Origin: Sorex araneus
Lineage: Eukaryota; Chordata; Mammalia; Eulipotyphla; Soricidae
DNA: 64,000 bases
Direction of reading: 5' to 3'
NCBI RefSeq assembly: GCF_027595985.1
Contig: NC_073305.1
Coordinates: 24,580,028-24,644,027, forward strand
Within the stretch, counting starts at the first letter, position 1. Each line of letters starts with the position of its first letter. This document shows, one piece after another, positions 1 through 10,508 of the stretch. The translations under genes and the position numbers were made by a program. Under the pieces are notes generated by a model. It saw only the letters and a program-made list of their open reading frames with translations. It was not told the DNA's origin and did not search any database.

Positions 1-1229
1 TTCAATACATACTGTTGAATTAAATGGGAACTTTGGTTCTCTCTCAGCTTTGTTTCATAATCTCTCTGCAAGCTAACACAGAGATGTTAGTACCACTGCC
101 CTGAGAATCATATTGGTTTAGTTTTTAAAATAAGATGGCTCTTTGCATTTGGTTTGGGGATCACTTCTCCAGAAAGAAACCAGATTTCAAGGGAAATACC
201 CTTCTCTCTTCCCCTGGACACAGGGAAGAAATCAACTATACATAAGCGGTTTCATTCTCAGTAGACTCACTGCGGGTGGAAAATGTAGTTGGACACGTAA
301 GTTTTTATTATAATTTTGTACTGCTCTAGTGTGTGTGATATATGGAAGCATTGGCTCCTTTGCCTTTTTTTCATTAAAAACATCATAAAACATTTAGGGG
401 TCTGTGCAGAAATTGCAGTGACCTCTATTTATAATTGAAGAAAGTAATGTTTCCTTTAAAATATTCCTGGAGAGCAGTATTCCTGACCACAAAACCCTGA
501 AGTCTGCTAACCAGATTTGTGCAGATTTCCATCCTCATGTGTGCAATTATATAATGACAAGAAAAGAAGACCATTAGAAAGGGAAAGACGTAGTAAATGT
601 GATTTGCAGCAAGTTTATAGGAGCTCAATTTAATGTTCTATTTGGATCTTTTGTTGTTGTTGTTGTTGTTGTTGTTCGGTTGAACACAATTTCTGTTTGC
701 TTAGTCCCTAACACTAAATAAATAGGAGACCCAAACATGATTCTATTAAAAAAAATAACAATAATGTGTTTGTCTTGCATTCAGAGCATCTCTTTCCTAC
801 TGCATCACTAGAGTTAGGATTCATGAAAATCTTTTGGGAATTTTGTGACAAAGCAGGTTCTGAGTCCTTGGGTTGGGTGGGGTGTCTGTTGCGGGGGGTG
901 GGTGGGTAGACCCTGCATTTCAGAATATGCTTTAAGCACCAACGCTCTTCATGCTTATTTGTATCTATTAAAAGATAAATTGCATCACTGATTATTAGAA
1001 CCCTAGTTTTGTGTTTGCATCAGACTAGTTTTCTGCAGGTCCCTCAGTTTCTTTTAGATCGCTGGCCAGAATTATTTAATTGAGATACTGAGAAATTGCT
1101 TCTTTTATCTAAGTATTAGTCATCTGGATACAAAAATTCAAAGCAAAATTTTGTCATCATCAATCTATCCAATTCTTCACATACTTCAATGCCTCAGTAA
1201 ATGGCACTCAGTTGCACTTCAAAATACTA
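1..1229. other. Unique non-coding sequence
   Basis: AT-rich sequence without a convincing exon or recognisable transposon apart from a short TTG repeat and a G-rich stretch near 880-910. Confidence 0.5.
651..676 (+). repeat. (TTG)n microsatellite
   Basis: Uninterrupted trinucleotide run of about 8-9 units. Confidence 0.9.
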
Positions 1230-1380
1230 CCTGGAAAGATAGTACAATGGACCAGGTACTTTCCTTGCATGCATTTGACCACGATTTGGTCCTGGCATCC
1301 AACCACTGCCAGGAGTGATCCTTGAGTGAAGAACCAGGATTTAAGTCTAAGCATCACCAAGTGTGGCCAAAAAAAGAACA
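1230..1380 (+). mobile_element. Old shrew SINE, A-tailed type
   Basis: Diverged copy with the tRNA-like head (gatagtacaatgg, cttgcatgc) and the body motifs ccaggagtgatcc and gtgtggcc, ending in an A-rich tail. Confidence 0.6.
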
Positions 1381-1684
1381 TAAAAGATGTTTTTAATTAA
1401 ATAAAAATTTAAAATTCTTTTTAAAAATTACCACTACTTTCCATCTCTATCACATCATTCCAGTCATCTAGATAATCTACCAATACCTCTTAACTGGGGT
1501 CTAAAGAAATCCCCTAATTCATCTTCCAAAACACAATGCACCAATCTCCTTGCCATAGCAGAGCTTTGCACCATTTCTTCTCTCTGTGTAAAAGACTTTT
1601 CCTGTGCAGGGGAGACAGTCTTATTCTTCCAGTCTCCTCTTCTGTATTTCCTTTTCCAGATTTCTTTCATTTTTAGTCCTGGAG

Positions 1685-2330
1685 ATTTCTGCAGTGCTCA
1701 GGACCACTCTCCGCATGTTCAGATGAGCCTCACACATGGGGGAGCCAGCAGAGGAACCCAGGTGTGCGGGACCTGGGCCCGAGATCTCCAAGGCTGTTCG
1801 GATCGGGTCTGGGCCTCTTATACCCTGATACCCCATTTTCCAGTAACAAGGCAGTCCACCCAGAGACTGCCCCTGGCCCCTGTAATCCCATCAATGGCCA
1901 ATATCCAGAGACTATAAGACCAAGCTCCTGGAAGCCTACTTCCAATAGCCTACTTCTCCCTCTTGGAGAACCTGACAAGCTATCGAGAGTCTATTGCCCA
2001 CTTGGAAGAGCCTGGCAAGCTCCCCATGGCATATTCATATAAAAAATACAGTAACAGATATATACATACCTCTCAAAAAGGCCGGCAAGCTACTGAGAAT
2101 ATCCCACCCACATGGCAGAGCCCAACAAGTTCCAAGTGACGTATTTGAAATGCCAAAAACAGTAACAATAGGTCTCATTCCCCTAACCCTGAAAGAGTCT
2201 TTAATCGTTGGGAAAGACGAGTATGGAGAGGCTGCTAAAATCTCAGGGCTGAGTGTAATAGAGGCGTTACTGGTGCCCACTTGAGTATATCGACGAACAA
2301 TGGGATGACAGTGATACAGTGATAGTCTTG
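1685..2330 (+). mobile_element. Long shrew repeat, copy A (dimeric body)
   Basis: About 650 bp. Order: a 5' domain including agcagaggaacccaggtgtg, a ~115-bp stretch missing from copy B, a domain with atcccatcaatggccaa and ccagagact, then two body units (about 1961-2056 and 2080-2170), each with cctggcaagct-like and aacagtaaca motifs and separated by atatacatacctctcaa. A ~95-bp domain (2180-2265, cctgaaagag, cgttgggaaagac) and the tail gggatgacagtgatacagtga follow. Body and tail are shared with the A-tail-less shrew SINE. No long open frame is conserved, so it is not called a gene. I do not know a published name. Confidence 0.7.
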
Positions 2331-2442
2331 CCACTGTCTGAATTTTTTTTTCTCATATCTGTTTACTTATTTTCCTGCTCACTACCACCACAACACTAGA
2401 ATACAAGTTTTTTTTAAGATATGGCATTTAGTAAGTGAAGAA

Positions 2443-2630
2443 GAAGGAAGGAAGGAAGGAAGGAAGGAAGGAAGGAAGGAAGGAAGGAAGGAAGGAAGGA
2501 AGGAAGGAAGGAAGGAAGGAAGGAAGGAAGGAAGGAAGGAAGGAAGGAAGGAAGGAGGGAAGGAAGGAAGGAGGGAAGGAAGGAAGGAAGGAGGGAGGGA
2601 GGGAGGGAGGGAGGGAGGGAGGGAGGGGAG
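2443..2630 (+). repeat. (GGAA)n followed by (GGGA)n microsatellite
   Basis: More than 30 nearly perfect GGAA units (about 2446-2587) passing into a run of GGGA units (about 2590-2630). GGAA is the core site of ETS-family factors, and the GGGA part can form G-quadruplexes on the + strand. The Lys/Glu/Gly and Pro/Ser reading frames across it are artefacts of the repeat. Confidence 0.97.
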
Positions 2631-2704
2631 GTCGGGAGGAAGGGAAGAAGGTAGGGGGTGAGGGAAGAGGAGAGGGGTGGGGGGGGAAATTGGAGGAAAG
2701 TCCT

Positions 2705-3254
2705 CATCCCATTACCTTTGATTAAATGATTATAATTTTAGCTTGATATTGAGCACTATTAGAGATTATCTTTCCATATTCTAGAAAAGATACTGAAATT
2801 TCTATGTAACATTAAGAATTTAAATTTTCTTTTTATAAAGAGTTCGTTTCTGTGCTGAGTTTTAGCAACATCATTAACTTTTATTTCCAGAAATTCAAAT
2901 GAGCTGAAAAAAGACACCATTTGGGAAAATTTACATAAGAATGACACTTAAGAATTTTCTCAGCTCTGTATAATGTATTTGTGCTGACAGAGCTCTAGGC
3001 CTGCTGTGCAGGGGTACAAAGCAAATATTTCCTAGATGGTCAACTAAGGCAAAGATAATACCTGGTCAGAGTGCTGAAGGAAGTGTTCTGACCACTTCTG
3101 AATTTAATCCCTGTTCTAGATCTTTTTAGTAGAGTGTTCCAAATTGTTGACAATCAAGGCCAAAGGAGCAGGGATCACCCACCTCAAAGTAATTGAGTCC
3201 ACATTGGAACTGAGTCCACATTGGGTCCTGCAAAGAATGTGTCTTTTGGAGCCT
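2705..3254. other. Unique non-coding sequence
   Basis: No exon-like or transposon signal seen. Confidence 0.4.
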
Positions 3255-3365
3255 ACCCAGTCAAGGCAATCAAGGTTCAAATCTCAGCTCTTTGCTCCTT
3301 AGTCATGTGGCTCTGAAAGTGTACCTGACCCTTCTTATTTTCATCTAAGTCATGAAAATAAGTTT
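3255..3365 (+). mobile_element. MIR SINE relic
   Basis: Contains ggttcaaatctcagctct, a tgtggc segment and cttcttattttcatct in the order of the pan-mammalian MIR core. Diverged. Confidence 0.6.
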
Positions 3366-3422
3366 TGTGGTGAGTTTTGTTTTATTTGTTTTGTTTTATT
3401 TTTATTTATTTATTTATTTATT

Positions 3423-3588
3423 GGTTTTTTGGTCACACCTGGTAATGCACAGGGGTTTCTCCTGGCTCTGCACTCAGTAATTACTCCTGGTGGTGCTCAG
3501 GGACCATATGGGATGCTGGGGATCAAGCCCAGGTAGGCTGGGTGCTAAGCAAATGTCCTACCCGCCATACTATAGCTCCAGCTCCTAT
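3423..3588 (-). mobile_element. Shrew SINE, A-tailed type, antisense
   Basis: Reads ggtcacacctgg, ctcctggctctgcactcag, gaccatatgggatgctggggatc and ends in the tRNA-like head complement (ctatagctccagc). The T-rich left end is the A-tail. Confidence 0.9.
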
Positions 3589-3599
3589 TGTGGTGAGTT

Positions 3600-4535
3600 T
3601 TTAAATCATTTACGTGAATCAGTACACTTTATTTTTAGGAGACACTAGGAACTATGTACTCCAAACACAACCTTTATTTATCATCCCCTGTAAATGGCAT
3701 AGCCATTTACATTTTTCCTGTGTCTCCAGTATCATAGATCCATTTTATGTGGAATGTGGTATAAACAGTAGCCCAAGGTTTCTTTACCTGGGGTCATGTC
3801 CTGGTGAACTCCACACCCAGATCAATCTCCTTTCTGAAAGCAGCTAAACACTTTGGGAGATTTGGTAGTCACTGAAAAAATAACAGATTTGAGAACATTT
3901 TTTAAGAGAATTAAAAAAAAGCATTACATCAAAAAATATAATGAAAATTAAAATTCAGTGGATGGGTAGATAGAACCCTCTGAAGGAAGAATTCATTAAC
4001 TGGGAGGTGGGTATGAAACAATGACATAGTTTAGAGAAGTAAAGTGATGGAATACAAAACAAAAACTAGATGATCTGGAGTGTAGGCTAAGAAGATCCAA
4101 ATAAGTTCTAGTGAAAAGGAAAAATAATTTGAAAAGAATCAGTATTTAAACAAATCATTGGATTTTTTGTCAGTTTTTAAATCCCTTTAATTTTAAACTA
4201 GATCTATTTCTCAATGTTTTATTAGTCTTAAAGAATAAGCTATCAAAACAACATAGAAACAGTAATAAAAAGGATTATACTAATATCCCATTTTTAATAA
4301 AAATTGTACATGTTTAAATGACTTGAGTTTTTATGGGAGACGGATTATTTTATTGTCATATATATATATAATATATATAGAAGCATCAATAGAGTGATAT
4401 TTTTTGTAGGAAATATTGTGTCAGTTTTCCTGTGTCCATTTGCTAAAAGTCTAGATTATTTAGAATCACATTTTATAGACTCTATACTAAAACAGCTCAT
4501 TCCAGATTAAACCAGAAAATATTTTTATTATAAAT
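3600..4535. other. Unique AT-rich sequence
   Basis: No gene or recognisable element; an AT dinucleotide run lies at about 4362-4379. Confidence 0.4.
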
Positions 4536-4665
4536 GAACCTGAGTTGAATTTCAGCACTCCACATGGTTCCCTGAACCTCACCAAGAGTGATTCCCAAAT
4601 GAGGCAGGAGTAAGCTGTGAGCACCACAATCTGTGGCCACCCCAAAAAACAAATAAGAAAAAAAA
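4536..4665 (+). mobile_element. Shrew SINE fragment, A-tailed type
   Basis: Lacks the head but has cacatggttccctgaa, caagagtgattcc, caggagtaagc and a tail beginning tggccacccc followed by A-rich sequence. Confidence 0.6.
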
Positions 4666-4697
4666 AGATCTTTAAGATGAATCAACACAAATTTATA

Positions 4698-4843
4698 GGG
4701 GCCAGAGAGATAGTACAATGGGTATAGCATGTGCCTTGCATGCAGCCAATCCAGGCTCACAAGGAATGATCCTGGAGCACAGAGCCAGGAGTAAGACCTG
4801 AGTACTAAATGTGGCCCAAAAACCAGAAACAAAAAAAAAAATC
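4698..4843 (+). mobile_element. Shrew SINE with internal deletion, A-tailed type
   Basis: Head ggggccagagagatagtac and cttgcatgcagcc join directly to aaggaatgatcc, then agccaggagtaag and an A-tail; the catcccatatggtcc segment is missing. Confidence 0.85.
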
Positions 4844-5639
4844 TGTGAATAAAAGATCACATGATTAATTTTATTCATATAGTTGATGAATAAGTGAATT
4901 AAAGACTACTCTAAATTAATTTCAGAGTTTCTGAAGTTTGATTAAAGAAAACTGTAAATGAAAGCCTGTTTTTATGTTTGTTGGGTTTGATATTTTTTTA
5001 AAAAGTCATTATTTTTGGTGTTAATTACATACTCGTGGCACGGAATGATAGAGGAATAAAGTGATTAGAAGTTGTTTAGAAATGTTTCTACCCATTAAAA
5101 GTGGATTTTATATAGTTTCATTGTATAAACTTCCCTTGGTATGGTATTCCCTTCACTGAACCCTCTGCAGTCCTCACAACTCATTCTTGGGGATTGAAAA
5201 CCCAACTTGGAATATCCATAGGAAACTTCTCTGAGACCTAGCAGAGACTTCACTAGCCTGTATGGGAAACTATAAGTTAAAATGCTCTTACATTCTGTAT
5301 ACGACTGTGGTATAAGACAAAAAGGCATTTCACGGGCCTTGAATATGTCTGGTCTACTTTGTTCTGGTGGTGATTTGTTTTATTTTGTTTTGGTAGAAGA
5401 GATAAACAACTGCCCTTTAGTAGCCTTGGTCTTTGCTCAGTACTGACCGTGTTGGAATGCACGGGTGTTCCTACTACTAGTCCTTCAGGCTCAGCTAATG
5501 TCACCTATGGTGGGCACCATTTTTTAATGCTTTAGAAAAATATGTGAGCAAATCTCTTTAGGAGACCCTTCCCATATCTGGAAGCTTCTCTGCCTTTCAT
5601 TTTCTTCCCTTTAGTAGTCTTTTAAAAAATAGAGACAGC
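4844..5639. other. Unique non-coding sequence
   Basis: No exon or transposon recognised. Frames here are short and lack homology that I can see. Confidence 0.4.
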
Positions 5640-5818
5640 GGGCTGGCCGGAGTGATAGCACAGCCTGGGAGGGCATTTGCCTTGCACGCGGCTATCCTGG
5701 GTTGGATCCCCGACTTCTTGTATGGTCCCCCAAGCAATTCAAAGAGTAATTCCTGAGCACAGAGCCAGGAGTAACCCATAAGCATTGCTGCGTGCAACCC
5801 TAAAAGAAAAAAAAAAGT
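5640..5818 (+). mobile_element. Shrew SINE, A-tailed type
   Basis: Near-complete: gggctggccggagtgatag head, cttgcacgcggc, tatggtccccc, agagccaggagtaac, A-tail. Confidence 0.92.
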
Positions 5819-6317
5819 AGAGACAGAGAGAAAGAGAAAGAAAATGTGAAATGCTATGCAGCTAGTCAATTTTTCAGAACAAAATTTGTTTTCATAACAA
5901 AAGTGTTGCCATTCCTTGTCAAAGTCTGACAATCCGAGATGAAGGATTTGTTCCAACGTACTATGTTTCTGCATGACTTCTCCAGCAAGACTGAACAAGT
6001 TGTTATGTTATTTTTTATGAAATTGAAGCCAGATGAGTAATGTACCACCTTGGATTTATTGTTCTCCTTATTTCGCTGCATTTTTCTTCTCATTCTTTCT
6101 TCCCCAGAATTATATCATCTAATAAGCCTTGGTACGTATGTGTTAAATATATGTATATTAAAATGTTAGAATGGGGCATGTGTTGTATCTGTTCAAGATC
6201 AACATTGTCACCTACTATAGTGACTTGACTTCTTTGCAGCAATCCTGAAGACCAGAATCTTACCTCACTCATCTCTCAGAATTACATCCTTGTATGTAGA
6301 AATGACTTTACTGGAAT

Positions 6318-6408
6318 TCTTTGTTTTGTTTCATATGGGGGTCACACCTGGTAGTGCTCAAGTAGGCCTTATTCCTGGCTCTGCTCTCAGGCAAAATATA
6401 TATGCCTT
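6318..6408 (-). mobile_element. Shrew SINE antisense, left half (split by L1 end)
   Basis: tcacacctggtagtgctca and cctggctctgctctcag are the tail-side half of an antisense SINE; the head-side half resumes at 6693. Confidence 0.85.
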
Positions 6409-6681
6409 TATTGCAAACCACAACAGCTAATTAGAGAGAGAAAACAGAAGGAAATGCCTTGCCACAGTGGCAGGGTGGGGTGGGGGGGAGATGGGATTGG
6501 GGAGGGTGGGAGGGACACTGGGTTTACGGGTGGTGGAGAATGGGCACTGGTGAAGGGATGGGTTCCCAAACTTTGTATGAGGGAAGTATAAGCACAAAAG
6601 TGTATAAATCTGTAACTGTACCCTCACGGTGATTCTCTAATTAAAAATAAATAAATTAAAAAAAAATAAAAAAAAATAAAG
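6409..6681 (+). mobile_element. L1-type 3' end, young, nested in a SINE
   Basis: G-rich segment (ggtggtggagaatgggcac, gatgggttcc), then tctgtaactgtaccctcacgg and an A-rich tail with AATAAA-like motifs. It splits an antisense SINE and is flanked by tatatgcctt / tatatgccctt (6399-6408 and 6682-6692), a target-site duplication with one extra C. The antisense insertion at 38337-38747 is nearly identical. Assignment to L1 rests on the tail structure and its similarity to other L1-like ends here. Confidence 0.8.
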
Positions 6682-6692
6682 TATATGCCCTT

Positions 6693-6785
6693 AAAAAAAA
6701 TATATATATATGCGTTGCCTGGCATCAAACACAGGTCAGCCACATGCAAGGCAAGCATCCTACCTGCTGTACTATCTCTCCTGTT
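6693..6785 (-). mobile_element. Shrew SINE antisense, right half
   Basis: gcctggcatcaaacacagg, catgcaaggcaagcatcc and gtactatctctcc are the head-side half of the SINE starting at 6318. Confidence 0.85.
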
Positions 6786-8177
6786 CCTTAGGATTTTAAA
6801 TATACATATTGTCCTTCCCTTCCTTCTTCCACTCATGCTATACATTAATGTATCCCAAAGGACTTGAAAAAGCTTTACATTCGTTTTTCCAAGCCTCACT
6901 ATTTACATGTGAAATCAACGTTTTTTCTTCTCAAAAGCATTCCAAAGAGAATGTTCATTGACATCTTAAGATATGCACAGAAATCACACCCAGAACTTAT
7001 GCAAGGTGAGGTGCCTACAGAACAAGCCAAGTTTTGAGAACAGTTCACAAGCTTAGAGCCAAAGCCAACAAGAGCCCATGGAGACCCAGGCCTGCTCCCC
7101 GAGCTCCTAATCATTTTGTGTTGAGTTTGAGCTCTTCACTTCTTGACATCAGGCCCTTCAGTGACTTGGCTCCTTCTACAGATATCACACTCCACATAAT
7201 GGACTCTGGAAAATAGTCTTGGCCCAGTCTTGCTTCTTTTTAAACATTTTCAATCAGATTTAGGGTTTTATAGTCATATTGTTTGTAAAATGCCTTTTCT
7301 GTACATTTTCATCATGGCAGTGTTTATGTTGCATGTCTAATTAGCTTCAACATACAAAATGAATTGTTTAAAACCGTCTGGCATGCTATAATTTTTCTAA
7401 GTTCCTCATCTGCTAAGAAAAATATATTTGTACAGGTTTCAGATTGCAGGAATCAAAAGTCTGTGATGGATCCTATTCACCATGGGAAACATTTCAAGGG
7501 AGGAGGGAGGTAGAGGGCAGAACTGCTTGCCCTTCTTGCCAGTGGAAGAAGAGACAGACCCCCAAATACATTTAAAATTCAAACTTGAGATCTAGTGACA
7601 AAACCAACGCTTTCTCCCCCTGCCACTCACTAGCCCTCTCCAGATTTAGGAGAAACAAATAGAGAACTAAGAAGTTTCTCACCAGTAAGTTGCAGCTCTA
7701 TATCTATTAGGGACTAAGGTTGTCAGAGAACATTTTGGACTCTTGGGAAATGGGAGAGGAAATGGGATTATGGGTACAAAAGACAGCAAAGCTGGAGAAG
7801 AGGGATTGATGTCAAGAAAATAAAAGGCAAGGTCAAAGGGCTTTGTGGCCCCATTAAAATCAAGTGTTTAACTCTCCTCAACGTTTTTTTTCCCTCCACT
7901 TTAACACATTTCTCCATCTTGATTACTGTCTCTGCAGACACACGCTATGAATACTAAACTTCAAAAAAACTTTACAAGTGTAAAGAATCTTAGAGATCAT
8001 TTCCTCTCAGTTTCTCCACTTCACTTTTCAGCAAAATGTTCCATTTCTTTCTCCTTTCTATCTTTGCTTGAACACAGGGAGCAAATCCTATCTATACCAA
8101 AGTGCATATCATCAAAGACAATATCTGTATTATGGAAAGAAACCAATTCATAAAATCATGAACAGCTCTGAACTAAG
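6786..8177. other. Unique non-coding sequence
   Basis: 1.4 kb with no exon or clear transposon. Confidence 0.4.
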
Positions 8178-8345
8178 GTACAGCTGACCCAGATTCCATC
8201 CCTGGCATCAAATATGTTCCTCTAAGCACCACCAGGAGCACCCCTTAGTCCAGATCTGAGAGTAAACCCTAATCACAGTTGGAGGTGTCCACAAAACAAA
8301 TAAGAGACTTAATCATCTCCCCCTCACCAAAAAAAAAAAAAAAAG
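8178..8345 (+). mobile_element. Old shrew SINE fragment, A-tailed type
   Basis: Diverged body (cagattccatccctggcatc, caccaggagca, gagagtaaaccc) followed by a 16-base A run. Confidence 0.5.
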
Positions 8346-8860
8346 ATTGTGTTGGAGCAGATATGAGTATATAGACAAGTAATTAGATGATCACTCTTCC
8401 ATTGAAATTGAACTAGATTCCACCATTCATGGAAGTAAAAGGTCCTTCCTCAAATTTCTGAAGCGGTCTGGGCTGTGAATGCCTTATGTCGCTATATCAT
8501 GCTTTACTTTGTAGCACTCGTGGTGTTTTCTCTGCACTGTGACATATCAGGACCACTTATGAAATAACTCTTTTTTCCATGCTTCACAGCGTAAAAGTGA
8601 AATAGATCAGTAATTGCCAGTCATCCATGCACTTTCCATATTTGAACATTTTGTTCACATTTTATCTGCCATTATCTTCTTTTTAAATTTTTCCCCCTTT
8701 ATGCTTATCTTTTTCCTTCACTATCTTGTTTGAGGAAGTCCATAACTATTTGGTTTAGGGTGTTATTTTAACTAGAAATCTCTTTTCCTATAATTCTTTT
8801 CAAAAGACATAATTTTCCAGATATCCTTAGCCTCTAAAATTTAGTCTTTTAATTTAACTT
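8346..8860. other. Unique non-coding sequence
   Basis: No element or exon recognised. Confidence 0.4.
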
Positions 8861-9118
8861 GGGCTGGAGCGATAGCACTGTGGGTAGGACGTTTCCCTTG
8901 CAATGAGGCCAACTGGGTTCAATTCCTCCATCCCTCTAGAAGAGCCCGGCAAGCTATGGAGAGTATCTCGCCCACATGGCAGAGCCTGGCAAGCTCCCCG
9001 TGGAGTATTTGATATGCCAAAAACAGTAACAACAAGTCTCACAATGGAGACATTACTGGTGCCCGCTCGAGCAAATCTATGCCCAATGGGATGACAGTGG
9101 TGACAGTGATACAGTGAT
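8861..9118 (+). mobile_element. Shrew SINE, A-tail-less (ACAGTG-tailed) type
   Basis: Full length: tRNA-like head (gggctggagcgatagcac), gagagtatctcgcccac body, atatgccaaaaacagtaac, attactggtgcccgctcgag and tail gacagtgatacagtgatg. No poly(A). Confidence 0.95.
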
Positions 9119-9264
9119 GAACAGTATTGTACTTGTATTTCAGTTCGACATTTTATGCTTTCACAAATATCACTACATGTGACATGCCTGTGACATGAAA
9201 TTTTAGACAAGACAGCTCAGGAAACTGCATAAAGGACTTTTGTCACTCCCAGATTAATACATAA

Positions 9265-9440
9265 TAATGGCAGGAACAAGCATTTTCTAAGTCCTTGTTA
9301 GATTGGCATTGTGCATGGGCCTTTTCCCTGTGATATTTCATTTAATTTATCACCGAAAAAATATAGTCTAAATCCTTTTATATCCTCATGTAAGAGAGGA
9401 GGAAATTAAAAGTTAGAGATGTAAAATAATTTATTAAATA
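9265..9440 (-). mobile_element. MIR SINE relic, antisense
   Basis: Order of a reverse MIR: ttagattggcattgtgc, atttcatttaatttatcac, ttttatatcctcatgtaagagaggaggaaa. Confidence 0.65.
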
Positions 9441-9904
9441 TTTTACTGGGTAGATGTAGATGATGTAGTAAAAAGTAGATGAAGGAGCCTTTTCTTGGTT
9501 TTCATGGACTGATGTTCTAGGTTTCTGTGTTATTGTATTCCATCAACTCTAAGATGCTCTTCCAGTAAGACCTACCATTATTTTACCACTAAAATATCCT
9601 AGCAGTTAAACTGTGGTATTATGCTTTCTCAACACTTGGAATTTTTTTCCCTTAACTTTTTGAGAGTTCTTTAAGATATAATTTAGATGTAGGTTATGTT
9701 TATGTCATCTCTTTAATTGAAAAATATGCACATTTTATTTTTTTAATTTAAATAATTTATGAGATGTTGGTTTATACCAATAATGATATAAAAGGACCCA
9801 GTATCTTTGAGATTCTGTTCTTTCAATTATAAAATTTTATCTTATGACTTTATGGGATGACAAAATTAATTTTTTTTGGTTTGGGGATTTGGGGACTTTA
9901 AAAA

Positions 9905-10289
9905 CAATTATTATAGTTTAAAATAGCATTTTACAATAATGTTAATGCTCATGGTTTGGGTGGATTACTGCAGCTCACCACCCCGAATTGCTCAAGCCCC
10001 TACACAACTATTCTTTTTACTTCTAGTCCACTCTTCATTCCTTCACCTCTCTCCTTCTTCTTAAAAAATCTCAGTTTTGTCATTCAAGTCCAGTAGTTTG
10101 TCATTGCCTGATAATTCTGTTCTCTTGTTTTGTTTCTCTAAATACCAAAGATGCTAAAGTGGTAATCTTGTGTTTGCCCACCCTCAAACTTATTTCACTT
10201 AACATGATCCCCTCCAGCTTCACCCATGTTCCATAGGACTGGAAGATTTCATCTTTTCTTATAGCTGGATAGTATTCCATTTCTACATA
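9905..10289 (-). mobile_element. L1 3' region, antisense
   Basis: cttcacccatgttccatagg and gctggatagtattccat are the complement of a well-known L1 3' segment. Left boundary approximate. Confidence 0.7.
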
Positions 10290-10335
10290 CAGCCCAAATA
10301 TCCAATAATTTATGAATGGGTAAAGAAGCTGTGGC
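10290..10335 (+). mobile_element. L1 piece inverted relative to its neighbour
   Basis: caataatttatgaatgggtaaagaagctgtgg reads in L1 sense, directly abutting the antisense part. In L1 this segment lies just 5' of the adjacent one, so the arrangement is that of 5' inversion during target-primed reverse transcription. Confidence 0.6.
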
Positions 10336-10508
10336 AGGAGCTAGAGAGATAGTAGAGGAGGTAGACGTTTTGCCTTGTATGCTGCTGACTGTAGTTCAAT
10401 CCCCAGCACCACAAATGGTCCCCCCAGAACTCCTCAAATAATGATCCCTGAGACAGTCAGGAGAAAACTCTGAGAATAGCTTGTTGTGACCCAAAAACAA
10501 AACAAAGA
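10336..10508 (+). mobile_element. Shrew SINE, A-tailed type
   Basis: aggagctagagagatag head, gttttgccttgtatgctgc, cccagcaccacaaatggtcc, body and gtgacccaaaaac tail. Confidence 0.85.

Noticed and set aside
2414-2725. Low-complexity Pro/Ser/Leu and Lys/Glu/Gly frames
   Set aside because: Translations of the GGAA microsatellite.
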